Assembly (NCBI RefSeq): GCF_001938565.1
Contig: NZ_MSYM01000013.1
Coordinates: 683,496-747,495, forward strand
Direction: 5' to 3'
Length of the DNA stretch: 64,000 nucleotides
Origin: Rhodoferax antarcticus ANT.BR
GTDB lineage: Bacteria; Pseudomonadota; Gammaproteobacteria; Burkholderiales; Burkholderiaceae_C
Of the stretch, positions 39,839 to 51,068 are shown piece after piece (the first letter of the stretch is position 1; every line of letters starts with the position of its first letter). Position numbers and translations under genes: made by a program. The notes below the pieces were generated by a model. The model had not been told where the DNA came from. It saw only the letters and a program-made list of their open reading frames with translations, and ran no database searches.

Positions 39839-40141
39839 TCATTTCAGCGACAGGATCCAGCGCGCCAACGTCTCGGCGTCTGAGCGGCTGATTTTGGGAT
39901 TGGCTGGCATGGGTACCACGCCCCAAACCCCGCCACCGCCGTGGATGATCTTATTTGCGAGCTCGGTGCTGGCGTTTTGACCGGCATACCGGGCAGCCAC
40001 GTCTTTGTAGGCGGGGCCGAGGATTTTTTGGCTGACGGTGTGGCAGACCGTGCATCTTTTCTTTTCGGCTAGCGCCTGATCTGCTAGCGCGGGGGCGGCC
40101 AAAAAGACGCCAGTCAACAGCGCCAAAAGAGGGCGTTTCAT
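39839..40141 (-). CDS. Small periplasmic c-type cytochrome (c551/c8-like)
   Basis: 100 residues with a cleavable signal (MKRPLLALLTGVFLAAPALA), haem motif CTVCH (C30, C33, H34), and an axial-Met region VVPMPANPKIS. The length and ILGPAYKDVAARYAG pattern match the mono-haem cytochrome c551/c8 class that carries electrons to terminal oxidases or denitrification enzymes. It could donate to the cbb3 oxidase encoded 14 kb away. Start ATG 40141 is preferred to 40156 for its signal peptide. Confidence 0.92.
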   Translation of the reverse strand: MKRPLLALLTGVFLAAPALADQALAEKKRCTVCHTVSQKILGPAYKDVAARYAGQNASTELANKIIHGGGGVWGVVPMPANPKISRSDAETLARWILSLK

Positions 40142-40272
40142 GGGTTCATCCTTCAATAAAAGCTATAGCGGCGCTCAGAGCGGGCATTGTAGGTACGGCA
40201 TTTGACGCGACAGAGCGGCAAATACCGGGTACGCTCATGCAATTCATCCGGCATAAGGAAGGAAGCGGCGTT

Positions 40273-40518
40273 ATGTATTTGCTTGGTTTGGGATTGGTTT
40301 TGATGGTGTTGAAATACCTTGAATGGGGCCCGGTGGCGCAATGGTCATGGTGGCTGGTGTTGACACCCTTTGCGCTGGCAGCGCTATGGTGGGCTTGGGC
40401 GGATGCCACCGGCTACACCAAGCGCAAAGCCATGGAGCAGGACGACAAGCGCCGGGACGAGCGCCGCGCCCGCACCAAAGAGGCACTGGACGCGAATTTT
40501 CATAAGCGTCGCCGCTAA
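40273..40518 (+). CDS. Small Trp-rich membrane protein (TIGR04438-type)
   Basis: 81 residues: MYLLGLGLVLMVLKYLEWGPVA then a Trp-rich second hydrophobic segment (WSWWLVLTPFALAALWWAWAD) and a strongly charged KR/DE tail. This matches the small Trp-rich protein family restricted to Burkholderiales. ATG 40273 is chosen for the gaaggaag ribosome site. Function unknown. Confidence 0.85.
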   Translation: MYLLGLGLVLMVLKYLEWGPVAQWSWWLVLTPFALAALWWAWADATGYTKRKAMEQDDKRRDERRARTKEALDANFHKRRR

Positions 40519-40670
40519 GCCCGAGCCGTTTGGTCTGCGCTTGCGGGCCATGCGCGTTACCGCTGTTGCCGTCGTGGGTATGCCCGAAACGCCTGCTGCG
40601 TGCAGCCTGTGGGCCATAATCCCAGACTCGTTTTAAGTTTTGTTGATCCATTTTTTGGCTGAAAAATACC

Positions 40671-42530
40671 ATGCCCGTCTACCGCTCCAAAACCACCACC
40701 GCTGGCCGTAACATGGCCGGTGCTCGTTCCCTCTGGCGTGCCACCGGCATGAAGGACGGCGATTTTGAGAAGCCGATCATTGCGGTGGTCAACTCTTTCA
40801 CGCAGTTTGTGCCCGGCCATGTGCACCTGAAAGATCTTGGGCAGCTGGTGGCGCGTGAAATTGAGGCGGCTGGTGGTGTGGCCAAAGAGTTCAACACTAT
40901 TGCCGTGGACGATGGCATTGCCATGGGCCACGATGGCATGCTGTACTCACTACCGAGCCGCGACATCATTGCTGATAGCGTGGAGTACATGGTCAACGCA
41001 CACTGTGCCGATGCCATGGTGTGCATCAGTAACTGCGACAAGATCACCCCCGGCATGCTGATGGCGGCCATGCGGCTGAACGTGCCGGTGGTGTTTGTCT
41101 CGGGTGGTCCGATGGAAGCCGGCAAGGTTCAAAAAACCGACCCCAACACCCAGATCGTGACCTTCAAAAAGCTCGACCTGATCGACGCCATGGTGATGGC
41201 GGCCGACGACAAGGTGTCTGACGCCGACGTGGCGGAGATCGAGCGTTCTGCCTGCCCCACTTGCGGGTCGTGTTCGGGCATGTTTACCGCCAACTCCATG
41301 AACTGCCTGACCGAGGCGCTGGGCCTCTCGCTGCCCGGTAACGGCACGGTGCTGGCAACCCACGCTGACCGCGAACAACTTTTCAAGCGCGCCGGCCGCC
41401 AGGTGGTGGACTTGTGCAAACGCTACTACGAACAAGACGACAACAGCGTGTTGCCGCGCTCCATGGGCTTCAAAGCGTTTGAAAACGCCATGACGCTGGA
41501 CATTGCCATGGGCGGCTCCACCAACACCATCCTGCACATTTTGGCGATTGCGCAAGAGGCTGAAATCGACTTCACCATGGCCGACATCGACCGCCTGTCG
41601 CGCGTGGTGCCGCAGCTGTGCAAGGTGGCACCCAACACCGACAAATACCACATTGAAGACGTGCACCGCGCGGGCGGCATCATGGCCATCCTGGGTGAGC
41701 TGGACCGTGCGGGCAAGCTGCACACCGACACGCCCACCGTGCACGCCAAAACCATGAAAGACGCGCTCGACGAATGGGACATTGCCCGCAACCCGTCTGA
41801 CGCGGTCAAAACCTTTTACATGGCCGGCCCTGGCGGCGTGCCGACGCAGGTGGCCTTCAGCCAAGCCGCGCGCTGGCCCAGTCTGGACCTCGACCGCGCA
41901 CAGGGCTGCATTCGTTCGGGCGACCATGCGTTTTCGCAAGAGGGTGGTCTGGCCATTTTGGTCGGCAACATTGCGCTCAAGGGCTGCGTGGTCAAAACAG
42001 CCGGTGTGGATGACGACCTGATGGTGTTCGAAGGCCCGGCGCATGTGGTCGAGTCACAGGATGAGGCGGTGGAGCACATTCTGGCTGACCAAGTAAAGGC
42101 CGGCGAAGTGGTCATCGTGCGTTACGAAGGCCCCAAGGGCGGCCCCGGCATGCAGGAGATGCTCTACCCCACGTCATATATCAAGTCCAAAGGCTTGGGC
42201 AAAGCCTGTGCGCTGCTGACCGATGGGCGTTTTTCGGGCGGCACCTCGGGTCTGTCTATTGGCCATGCCTCGCCCGAAGCGGCTGCTGGCGGTGCGATTG
42301 GGCTGGTGAAGAACGGCGACCGCATCCGCATCGACATTCCCAACCGCAGTATCAATGTGCTGGTGTCGGATGAAGAACTTGCCAAGCGCCGCGCCGAGCA
42401 AGACCTGCTTGGCTGGAAGCCTGCCTTGCCGCGCCCGCGCAAAGTGTCGACAGCGCTCAAGGCTTACGCCAAGCTGGTGATGTCGGCCGACAAGGGCGCC
42501 GTGCGCGACCTGTCGCTTCTTGAAGACTGA
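40671..42530 (+). CDS. ilvD: Dihydroxy-acid dehydratase
   Basis: Fe-S enzyme making 2-keto acids in valine, isoleucine and leucine synthesis. 619 residues with the cluster cysteines in [10 protein letters not shown] and [19 protein letters not shown], plus [10 protein letters not shown] and [14 protein letters not shown]. Stands alone with no other ilv genes nearby. No leader peptide or attenuator seen upstream. Confidence 0.97.
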   Translation: MPVYRSKTTTAGRNMAGARSLWRATGMKDGDFEKPIIAVVNSFTQFVPGHVHLKDLGQLVAREIEAAGGVAKEFNTIAVDDGIAMGHDGMLYSLPSRDIIADSVEYMVNAHCADAMVCISNCDKITPGMLMAAMRLNVPVVFVSGGPMEAGKVQKTDPNTQIVTFKKLDLIDAMVMAADDKVSDADVAEIERSACPTCGSCSGMFTANSMNCLTEALGLSLPGNGTVLATHADREQLFKRAGRQVVDLCKRYYEQDDNSVLPRSMGFKAFENAMTLDIAMGGSTNTILHILAIAQEAEIDFTMADIDRLSRVVPQLCKVAPNTDKYHIEDVHRAGGIMAILGELDRAGKLHTDTPTVHAKTMKDALDEWDIARNPSDAVKTFYMAGPGGVPTQVAFSQAARWPSLDLDRAQGCIRSGDHAFSQEGGLAILVGNIALKGCVVKTAGVDDDLMVFEGPAHVVESQDEAVEHILADQVKAGEVVIVRYEGPKGGPGMQEMLYPTSYIKSKGLGKACALLTDGRFSGGTSGLSIGHASPEAAAGGAIGLVKNGDRIRIDIPNRSINVLVSDEELAKRRAEQDLLGWKPALPRPRKVSTALKAYAKLVMSADKGAVRDLSLLED

Positions 42531-42555
42531 CACGACTAGCCTTTGACGATACCCT

Positions 42556-42591
42556 GGCAGGCGCAGCCGCGACACGTGGACTGCGTCTGCC
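42556..42591. repeat. Strong hairpin after ilvD
   Basis: ggcaggcgcag (42556-42566) and ctgcgtctgcc (42581-42591) pair at 10 of 11 positions. There is no T tract, so it may be a Rho-dependent end, an mRNA stabiliser or a palindromic repeat. Confidence 0.5.
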
Positions 42592-42646
42592 GCTCCACTG
42601 AACCCATGTGGCACCGTTGACCTGGCCTGCTGCACAATCGTCCACC

Positions 42647-43459
42647 ATGCTGATTCACCCCGAAATTAACCCTGTCGCCCTGCAATTGGGGCCGGTGGCC
42701 GTGCATTGGTATGGGTTGACCTACTTGGCAGCGTTTGGCTTGTTCATGTGGTTGGGCAGGCTGCGGCTGCGTCACGAGCCGTTTGCCTCGCTCACAGGCA
42801 CTGGCGCCTGGACCAAGAGCGACGTGGAAGACATCCTGTTTTTGGGTGTGATGGGTGTGGTGCTGGGTGGGCGCATCGGCTACTGCCTGTTTTACAAGCC
42901 CGGCTACTACGCGGCGCACCCGCTGGAAGTGTTTTATGTCTGGCAGGGCGGGATGAGTTTTCATGGCGGCTTGCTCGGCGTCATCGCCTCGATGCTGTGG
43001 TTTGCCCACAGCCGCCAGCGGCCTTGGCTGCAGGTGGCGGACTTTGTGGCACCTTGTGTGCCGACCGGGCTGGCGGCGGGGCGCATTGGCAACTTCATCA
43101 ACGGCGAGTTGTGGGGCCGTGTGGCCAGCCCAGACTTGCCCTGGGGCATGGTCTTTCGCGGTGCGGGAGATTTGCCGCGTCACCCATCGCAAATCTACCA
43201 GTTCTTGCTGGAAGGGCTGCTGCTGTTTGTGCTGTTGTGGCTGTATGCCCGCAAGCCGCGCCAGCGCGGGCAAGTGGCGGCGGCTTTTCTGTTTGGCTAC
43301 GGTGTGTTCCGGTTCATTGCAGAATTTTTCCGTGAGCCCGACGACTATCTGGGTTTGCTGGGCCTGGGCTTGAGTATGGGCCAGTGGCTGTGCTTGCCGA
43401 TGATTGCAGGCGGCGTGGCACTCTGGCTGTGGGCCGCTCGTAAGTCACCCCAAATATAA
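42647..43459 (+). CDS. lgt: Prolipoprotein diacylglyceryl transferase
   Basis: Inner-membrane enzyme that adds diacylglycerol to the lipobox Cys of prolipoproteins. 270 residues and seven hydrophobic segments. Signature [15 protein letters not shown] (with the essential Asn and Gly), [12 protein letters not shown] and [11 protein letters not shown] 42647 starts at [23 protein letters not shown], the family N-terminus. Confidence 0.95.
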   Translation: MLIHPEINPVALQLGPVAVHWYGLTYLAAFGLFMWLGRLRLRHEPFASLTGTGAWTKSDVEDILFLGVMGVVLGGRIGYCLFYKPGYYAAHPLEVFYVWQGGMSFHGGLLGVIASMLWFAHSRQRPWLQVADFVAPCVPTGLAAGRIGNFINGELWGRVASPDLPWGMVFRGAGDLPRHPSQIYQFLLEGLLLFVLLWLYARKPRQRGQVAAAFLFGYGVFRFIAEFFREPDDYLGLLGLGLSMGQWLCLPMIAGGVALWLWAARKSPQI

Positions 43460-43514
43460 GGAAAATAGCCCTCTAGCCCTTATAGAGAAAGCGCAAGCAG
43501 CTATTTTATTCATA
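43460..43514 (+). repeat. Dispersed palindromic repeat, copy 7 (lgt/ECH gap)
   Basis: One of the best copies: aaaatagccctctagccctt then gcgcaagcagctatttt. The paired ends aaaatagc/gctatttt are intact. Starts directly after the lgt stop. Confidence 0.9.
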
Positions 43515-43548
43515 GTAATCTTGGATGTCGCCAGATAGGTTGTGACAC

Positions 43549-44367
43549 ATGCCAGCACGTATCGAGTTTCACCAAGACCACGCAGTGGCGTGGGTGACCT
43601 TGCGTTACCCCAAGCGCTTCAATGCCATGTCGCGCGGTATGTGGCGCGAGCTGCGCAGCGTGTTTGAGTGCATCCAGACCCAGCCAGATCTGCGCTGCGT
43701 GCTAGTGCAGGGCCACGGTGCCCACTTTTGCGCGGGTGGTGACATTTCGGAGTACGCCAGCTTTCGTTATGAAGAGAGCAGCCTGCGGGCCTTTCACGAA
43801 GAAGATGTCTGGGGTGCCTTGAACGCCATGCTTGCCTGTGATGTGCCCATCGTGGCGCAGATTTCGGGCAATTGCATGGGCGCAGGTGTCGAGATTGCCA
43901 GCTGTTGCGACGTTCGACTGGCGGCTGAATCCGCCCAGTTTGGCGCACCGATTGCCCGGCTGGGTTTTCCGATGGCACCGCGTGAGTTGGCGCTGGTGGG
44001 CCGTGAAGTGGGTCTGGTCACTGCGCGGCAGATGCTTCTGGAAGCGGCGGTGTTCAGCGCGCCGGAGATGTTGCAACGCGGTTTTCTGAGCCGGGTGGTG
44101 GCCGATGTGGATTTGCCCACTCTGGCGCACGCCACGGTGCAGCGCATCTCCAGCCTGGCACCGCAGGCGGCGCGCCTGAATAAGCAGACGCTTCGTGCAT
44201 TAAATAGGCCTCCAGCCCTTATGGATAAAGCGCAAGCAGCTATGAATAACGATGCAAATGCCGACGCCTTGAGCGGCCTCATGGCCAGCGCCTACCGCTA
44301 CGCCGCCAGCCCGGAGCAGCGCGAAGGCATCAGCGCTTTTCTGGAAAAACGTCCCCCCGTGTTCTAA
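43549..44367 (+). CDS. Enoyl-CoA hydratase/isomerase family protein
   Basis: 272-residue crotonase fold. HFCAGGDISEYASF is the first oxyanion-hole strand and QISGNCMGAGVEIASCCDVRLA the second; APIARLGFPMAP follows. The second catalytic Glu of true hydratases is not evident at the usual place (about RLGFPMAPREL), so the exact reaction is uncertain. Residues 218-234 (NRPPALMDKAQAAMNN) come from a dispersed repeat, between body and C-terminal helices. 72 bases upstream of the malonyl-CoA synthetase-like gene. Confidence 0.88.
   Translation: MPARIEFHQDHAVAWVTLRYPKRFNAMSRGMWRELRSVFECIQTQPDLRCVLVQGHGAHFCAGGDISEYASFRYEESSLRAFHEEDVWGALNAMLACDVPIVAQISGNCMGAGVEIASCCDVRLAAESAQFGAPIARLGFPMAPRELALVGREVGLVTARQMLLEAAVFSAPEMLQRGFLSRVVADVDLPTLAHATVQRISSLAPQAARLNKQTLRALNRPPALMDKAQAAMNNDANADALSGLMASAYRYAASPEQREGISAFLEKRPPVF
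44200..44250 (+). repeat. Dispersed palindromic repeat, copy 8 (inside enoyl-CoA hydratase gene)
   Basis: Contains aataggcctccagccctta and aaagcgcaagcagctatg, read in frame. Confidence 0.88.
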
Positions 44368-44439
44368 ACCGTCTGGCGCCATATGCTGCCCTCAGCGTCT
44401 GCGCTGCCAGCGTTCTCCCGCCAAGAAAGTGAAACCGCC

Positions 44440-45978
44440 ATGACGCCCACCTCTTCCAATCTTTACCAGGCTTTTCGTGCGGCTTTCCCGGCGGATCTGG
44501 AGGCCACGGCGGTAGAGACCGACGCCGGGCAGTTCTACACCTGGCGCGATCTGGAGCGTGGCAGCGCCATGCTGGCGAATTTTTTGCAGTCGCTCAATTT
44601 GCCTGAGGGCGCACGCATAGCAGCGCAGGTGGATAAATCGGTTGAAGCGCTGATGCTTTACCTGGCCACGCTGCGCGCCGGTTTTGTGTTTTTGCCGCTG
44701 AACATGGCTTACCAAAGTGCCGAGATGGCCTATTTCATCGGTGACGCCGAGCCCGCCGTGGTGGTTTGCAGTGCGCAAAATTTCGGCTGGGTCAGCAAGC
44801 TGGCGTTTCAGGCGGGCACGCCCTGGGTGTTCACCCTCAACGACGACCGCACTGGCAGCCTGCTCAACCGCGCGGCGCACGCCCCGGATCAGCACCCGCC
44901 CGCCACCCGGCACGCCGATGACCTGGCGGTGCTGATCTACACCAGCGGCACCACCGGGCGCTCCAAGGGCGCCATGCTCACCCACGGCAACATGCTCAGC
45001 AATGCGCTGGTGCTCCAAGAGTACTGGGCATGGCGCAGCGCGGAGCAGGGCGGTGATGTGTTGATCCACGCACTGCCGATTTTTCATGTGCACGGCCTTT
45101 TTGTGGCGATCCACGGCGCGCTGATCAATGGCAGCAAGATGATCTGGCTGACCAGGTTTGACCCGAAAGCGGTGCTTCAAGCCCTGCCGCGCGCCACCGT
45201 GTTCATGGGCGTGCCCACTTTGTATGTGCGGCTGCTGGCTGAGCCGGGCTTGACCGCCGAGCTTTGTAGCCACATGCGTCTGTTCATTTCCGGCTCGGCC
45301 CCTTTGCTGATGGAGACCTTTCAAACCTGGCAAACGCGCACCGGCCACACCATTCTGGAGCGCTACGGCATGAGCGAAACCATCATGCTCACCTCCAACC
45401 CCTACACCGGCGAGCGTCGCGGTGGCAGCGTGGGCGCACCGCTGCCGGGGGTGCAACTGCGCATCGTCAACCAGCGGGATGAGCCGGTGCCCGCCGGAGA
45501 CATTGGTGACATTCAAGTCAAAGGGCCGAGCGTGTTTGCCGGTTACTGGCGCATGCCCGAGAAAACCGCGCAGGAGTTCACCGGGGGTGGCTATTTCAAG
45601 ACCGGTGATGTCGGCAGGCAGGATGCAGACGGCTATGTCACCATCGTTGGCCGCAGCAAAGACTTGATCATCAGCGGCGGCTACAACGTTTATCCAGCCG
45701 AGCTGGAGAGCTTTATCAACGACTTGCCCGGTGTGCTTGAGAGCGCGGTGGTGGGTGTGCCGCATGCAGATTTTGGCGAGGTGGGTGTGGCCGTGGTGGT
45801 GCCGCGCCCGGGCGCGCAGCTCGACGCCGCGCGGATTCTGGCCCAGCTCAAGGCCAGCGTGGCCAATTACAAGGTACCTAAGCAGTGTTTTGTGGTGCCC
45901 GAGCTGCCGCGCAACGCCATGGGCAAGGTGCAGAAAAACCAGTTGCGTACTCAGTATGTTGTGCCGCCCAGCGCCTAA
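44440..45978 (+). CDS. matB: Malonyl-CoA synthetase-like acyl-CoA ligase
   Basis: 512-residue AMP-forming ligase. P-loop YTSGTTGRSKGAMLTHGN, DVLIHALPIFHVHGLFVA, RLFISGSAPLLMETF, LERYGMSETIMLTSNPYTGERRGGSVG, and the C-terminal GDVGRQDADGYVTIVGRSKDLIISGGYNVYP hinge with the catalytic Lys in GKVQKNQL. The pattern, including HMRLFISGSAPLL and SNPYTGERR, fits malonyl-CoA synthetases (MatB). Start ATG 44440 by homology. Probably co-transcribed with the upstream crotonase gene. The substrate could be a related dicarboxylate. Confidence 0.75.
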   Translation: MTPTSSNLYQAFRAAFPADLEATAVETDAGQFYTWRDLERGSAMLANFLQSLNLPEGARIAAQVDKSVEALMLYLATLRAGFVFLPLNMAYQSAEMAYFIGDAEPAVVVCSAQNFGWVSKLAFQAGTPWVFTLNDDRTGSLLNRAAHAPDQHPPATRHADDLAVLIYTSGTTGRSKGAMLTHGNMLSNALVLQEYWAWRSAEQGGDVLIHALPIFHVHGLFVAIHGALINGSKMIWLTRFDPKAVLQALPRATVFMGVPTLYVRLLAEPGLTAELCSHMRLFISGSAPLLMETFQTWQTRTGHTILERYGMSETIMLTSNPYTGERRGGSVGAPLPGVQLRIVNQRDEPVPAGDIGDIQVKGPSVFAGYWRMPEKTAQEFTGGGYFKTGDVGRQDADGYVTIVGRSKDLIISGGYNVYPAELESFINDLPGVLESAVVGVPHADFGEVGVAVVVPRPGAQLDAARILAQLKASVANYKVPKQCFVVPELPRNAMGKVQKNQLRTQYVVPPSA

Positions 45979-46028
45979 GCCTTGACAGAATTCGTTAGCA
46001 TGGCGGCAAAACTCCTTGGAGATTCGGC

Positions 46029-46184
46029 TTGCAAACTCTTCAAAGCGTGCTGCGCCAGGAGGTCGATAGGGCCGACGTTGACTCGCGAAGCCAGATCAGC
46101 CTGCTCATCGGTAAGCTGGCCTGCAAGCTGCACAATCGAACCATGACCATCCCTTATTTGTCGCAAGCCGCAGCCCTTCACTGA
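46029..46184 (+). CDS. Possible small ORF before the hybrid kinase
   Basis: 51 codons from TTG 46029 with ggag nine bases upstream, ending ten bases before the kinase ATG. The peptide ([20 protein letters not shown], then [17 protein letters not shown]) is amphipathic and coding-like. A competing reading from ATG at about 46000 is Cys/Ser-rich and less protein-like. No family recognised; could be non-coding leader. Confidence 0.3.
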   Translation: MQTLQSVLRQEVDRADVDSRSQISLLIGKLACKLHNRTMTIPYLSQAAALH

Positions 46185-46194
46185 CCAGCGCACC

Positions 46195-49395
<3,201 letters not shown>

Positions 49396-49438
49396 AATTA
49401 ACGTGTGCCAGAGACGCGTTTTTTTGAACCCTACCACC

Positions 49439-50500
49439 ATGACTTACAAGGTATTGATTGTTGATGACGCAGAGATCAACCTGGTGCTGTTCGAGGCACT
49501 GCTCAAGCGCATGGGCAACTGCGAATCTGCCAGTTTCTCCAACGCCGTTGCCGGGCTGGTGAGTGCGCAGACTGAAGACTATGACCTGGTCATCGTCGAC
49601 TACATGATGCCCGAGCTCAACGGCGTGGATTTCATCACCCAGTTCCGCCAAACCCCTGGCCGCGAAGACATGCCGGTGTTGATGATCACCGCTAATGACC
49701 AAAAGCAGGTGCGCTACCGCGCCCTGGACGCGGGTGCCACAGATTTCCTGACCAAACCGGTGGACAAGATCGAGTTCATGGCGCGGGTCAAAAACATGCT
49801 GCAACTCGGTGCCAGTCGCAAAGTGCTGGCGGACCGAGCCGCCTGGCTGGCCGAAGAGGTGCGCAAAGCCACTTATCAGATCAAGGAGCGCGAGCGCGAA
49901 ACGGTGATACGCCTGTCCAAAGCCGCTGAATACCGCGATCCTGAGACGGGTTCGCACATTGTGCGCATGGCACATTACTCGGAATTGATTGCCCGGGGCT
50001 TGGGCATGCCGCGGGAAGAGTGTGAACTGTTGCTAGAAGCAGCTCCCATGCACGACATTGGCAAAGTGGGTATCACCGACAGCATCCTGCTCAAACCGGG
50101 GCGCCTGACGCCTGAAGAGTTCGAGGCCATGAAACTGCATTCGGTGTACGGCTATGACATTTTGAAAGGCAGTTCTTCCCGGGTGCTGCAAACCGGTGCC
50201 GCCATTGCGCTGGGCCACCACGAAAAGTTTGACGGTTCAGGCTACCCGGGTGGCCTCAAAGGTGAGGCGATACCCATTTTCAGCCGCATTGCGGCGGTGG
50301 CCGACGTCTTTGACGCCCTGACCTCTGAGCGGCCGTACAAGAAAGCCTGGTCGCTGGAGCGCGCCAGCGAGCACATCAAAGCCAGCGCAGGAAGCCACCT
50401 TGATCCGCAGTGCGTGACCACATTTTTCTCTCAGTGGGAAAGCGTCTGCCAGATTCGGCAGCGTTTCCAGGATGATGAAGATGCCATCACCATCCTGTAG
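49439..50500 (+). CDS. Response regulator with HD-GYP output (c-di-GMP phosphodiesterase)
   Basis: 353 residues. REC domain (1-120) with the acidic pair D9/D10 and phospho-acceptor D54 (VIVDYMMPELNG), a coiled-coil link, and an HD-GYP domain with the metal motif HDIGKVGI, HHEKFDGSGYPGGLKG and PIFSRIAAVADVFDALTS. Expected to hydrolyse c-di-GMP. ATG 49439 is chosen because it starts the REC domain. It follows the hybrid kinase, whose Hpt domain probably phosphorylates it. Confidence 0.92.
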   Translation: MTYKVLIVDDAEINLVLFEALLKRMGNCESASFSNAVAGLVSAQTEDYDLVIVDYMMPELNGVDFITQFRQTPGREDMPVLMITANDQKQVRYRALDAGATDFLTKPVDKIEFMARVKNMLQLGASRKVLADRAAWLAEEVRKATYQIKERERETVIRLSKAAEYRDPETGSHIVRMAHYSELIARGLGMPREECELLLEAAPMHDIGKVGITDSILLKPGRLTPEEFEAMKLHSVYGYDILKGSSSRVLQTGAAIALGHHEKFDGSGYPGGLKGEAIPIFSRIAAVADVFDALTSERPYKKAWSLERASEHIKASAGSHLDPQCVTTFFSQWESVCQIRQRFQDDEDAITIL

Positions 50501-50553
50501 AAAATGATAGCTGCTCGCGCTTACTGCATAAGGGCTGGAGCTGTTTTTAACGT
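50501..50553 (-). repeat. Dispersed palindromic repeat, copy 10
   Basis: Reverse copy (gatagctgctcgcgctta and ataagggctggagct) between the convergent HD-GYP and usp genes. Its outer ttttaa end supplies the TAA stop of the usp gene. Confidence 0.85.
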
Positions 50554-50990
50554 AAAACCAGCACGGGGATGTGCGAGTGTGTGAGCACCTGATGCGTTTC
50601 GCTACCCAGCAACAAGCGCTTGACACCCTTGCGGCCGTGCGAGGCCATGACGATGAGGTCGCATTTGTTCTTCTTGGCTGTGGCAATGATGGCATCTGAC
50701 ACGATGTCAGATTTCACTGTGAGCGCGCGGGTTTTGACACCTTGCAACTCGGCCAGTGTTTTCACTTCGTCTACCACCGACTGGCCTTCCTCGGCCCATT
50801 GCTGTTCGATGCGGCCCACTTCAGCGGCTTGTAGAGCCAAGCCACCTTCAAAATAACTTTGCGGGTAACGCGGCACAACCTTGACCACCACCAGCGCCGC
50901 GCCGGTGAGTGCTGCCAGCGATATAGCGCTGCTGACTGCTTTTTTGGACAGACTTGATCCGTCGGTGGCCACAAGAATCTTTTCGTACAT
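50547..50990 (-). CDS. Universal stress protein, UspA family
   Basis: 147-residue Usp fold: KILVATDGSSLSKKAVSSAI at the start, and the ATP-binding type motif VMASHGRKGVKRLLLGSETHQVLTHSHIPVLVLR at the end (G-x2-G-x9-G-S pattern). Cytoplasmic stress protein, often under FNR control in this group. A degenerate FNR-like sequence (ttgatatagctcag, 51047-51060) sits in the shared region with ccoI. The stop codon lies inside a dispersed repeat. Confidence 0.92.
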   Translation of the reverse strand: MYEKILVATDGSSLSKKAVSSAISLAALTGAALVVVKVVPRYPQSYFEGGLALQAAEVGRIEQQWAEEGQSVVDEVKTLAELQGVKTRALTVKSDIVSDAIIATAKKNKCDLIVMASHGRKGVKRLLLGSETHQVLTHSHIPVLVLR

Positions 50991-51016
50991 GGTGATTTCC
51001 TCTCAAAACGAACGAA

Positions 51017-51038
51017 GATGGTACGTTCCTATACCATC
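51017..51038. promoter_or_regulatory. Dyad in the usp/ccoI divergent region
   Basis: gatggta (51017-51023) and taccatc (51032-51038) are a perfect 7-base inverted repeat with an 8-base spacer, placed between the two divergent starts. A possible operator; the regulator is unknown. Confidence 0.3.
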
Positions 51039-51068
51039 AGCCGGTTTTGATATAGCTCAGGTATCTTG

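Noticed and set aside
44392-45765. 457-codon open frame antisense to the acyl-CoA ligase gene
   Set aside because: His/Val/Gln-rich mirror frame; the ligase motifs on the plus strand are unmistakable.
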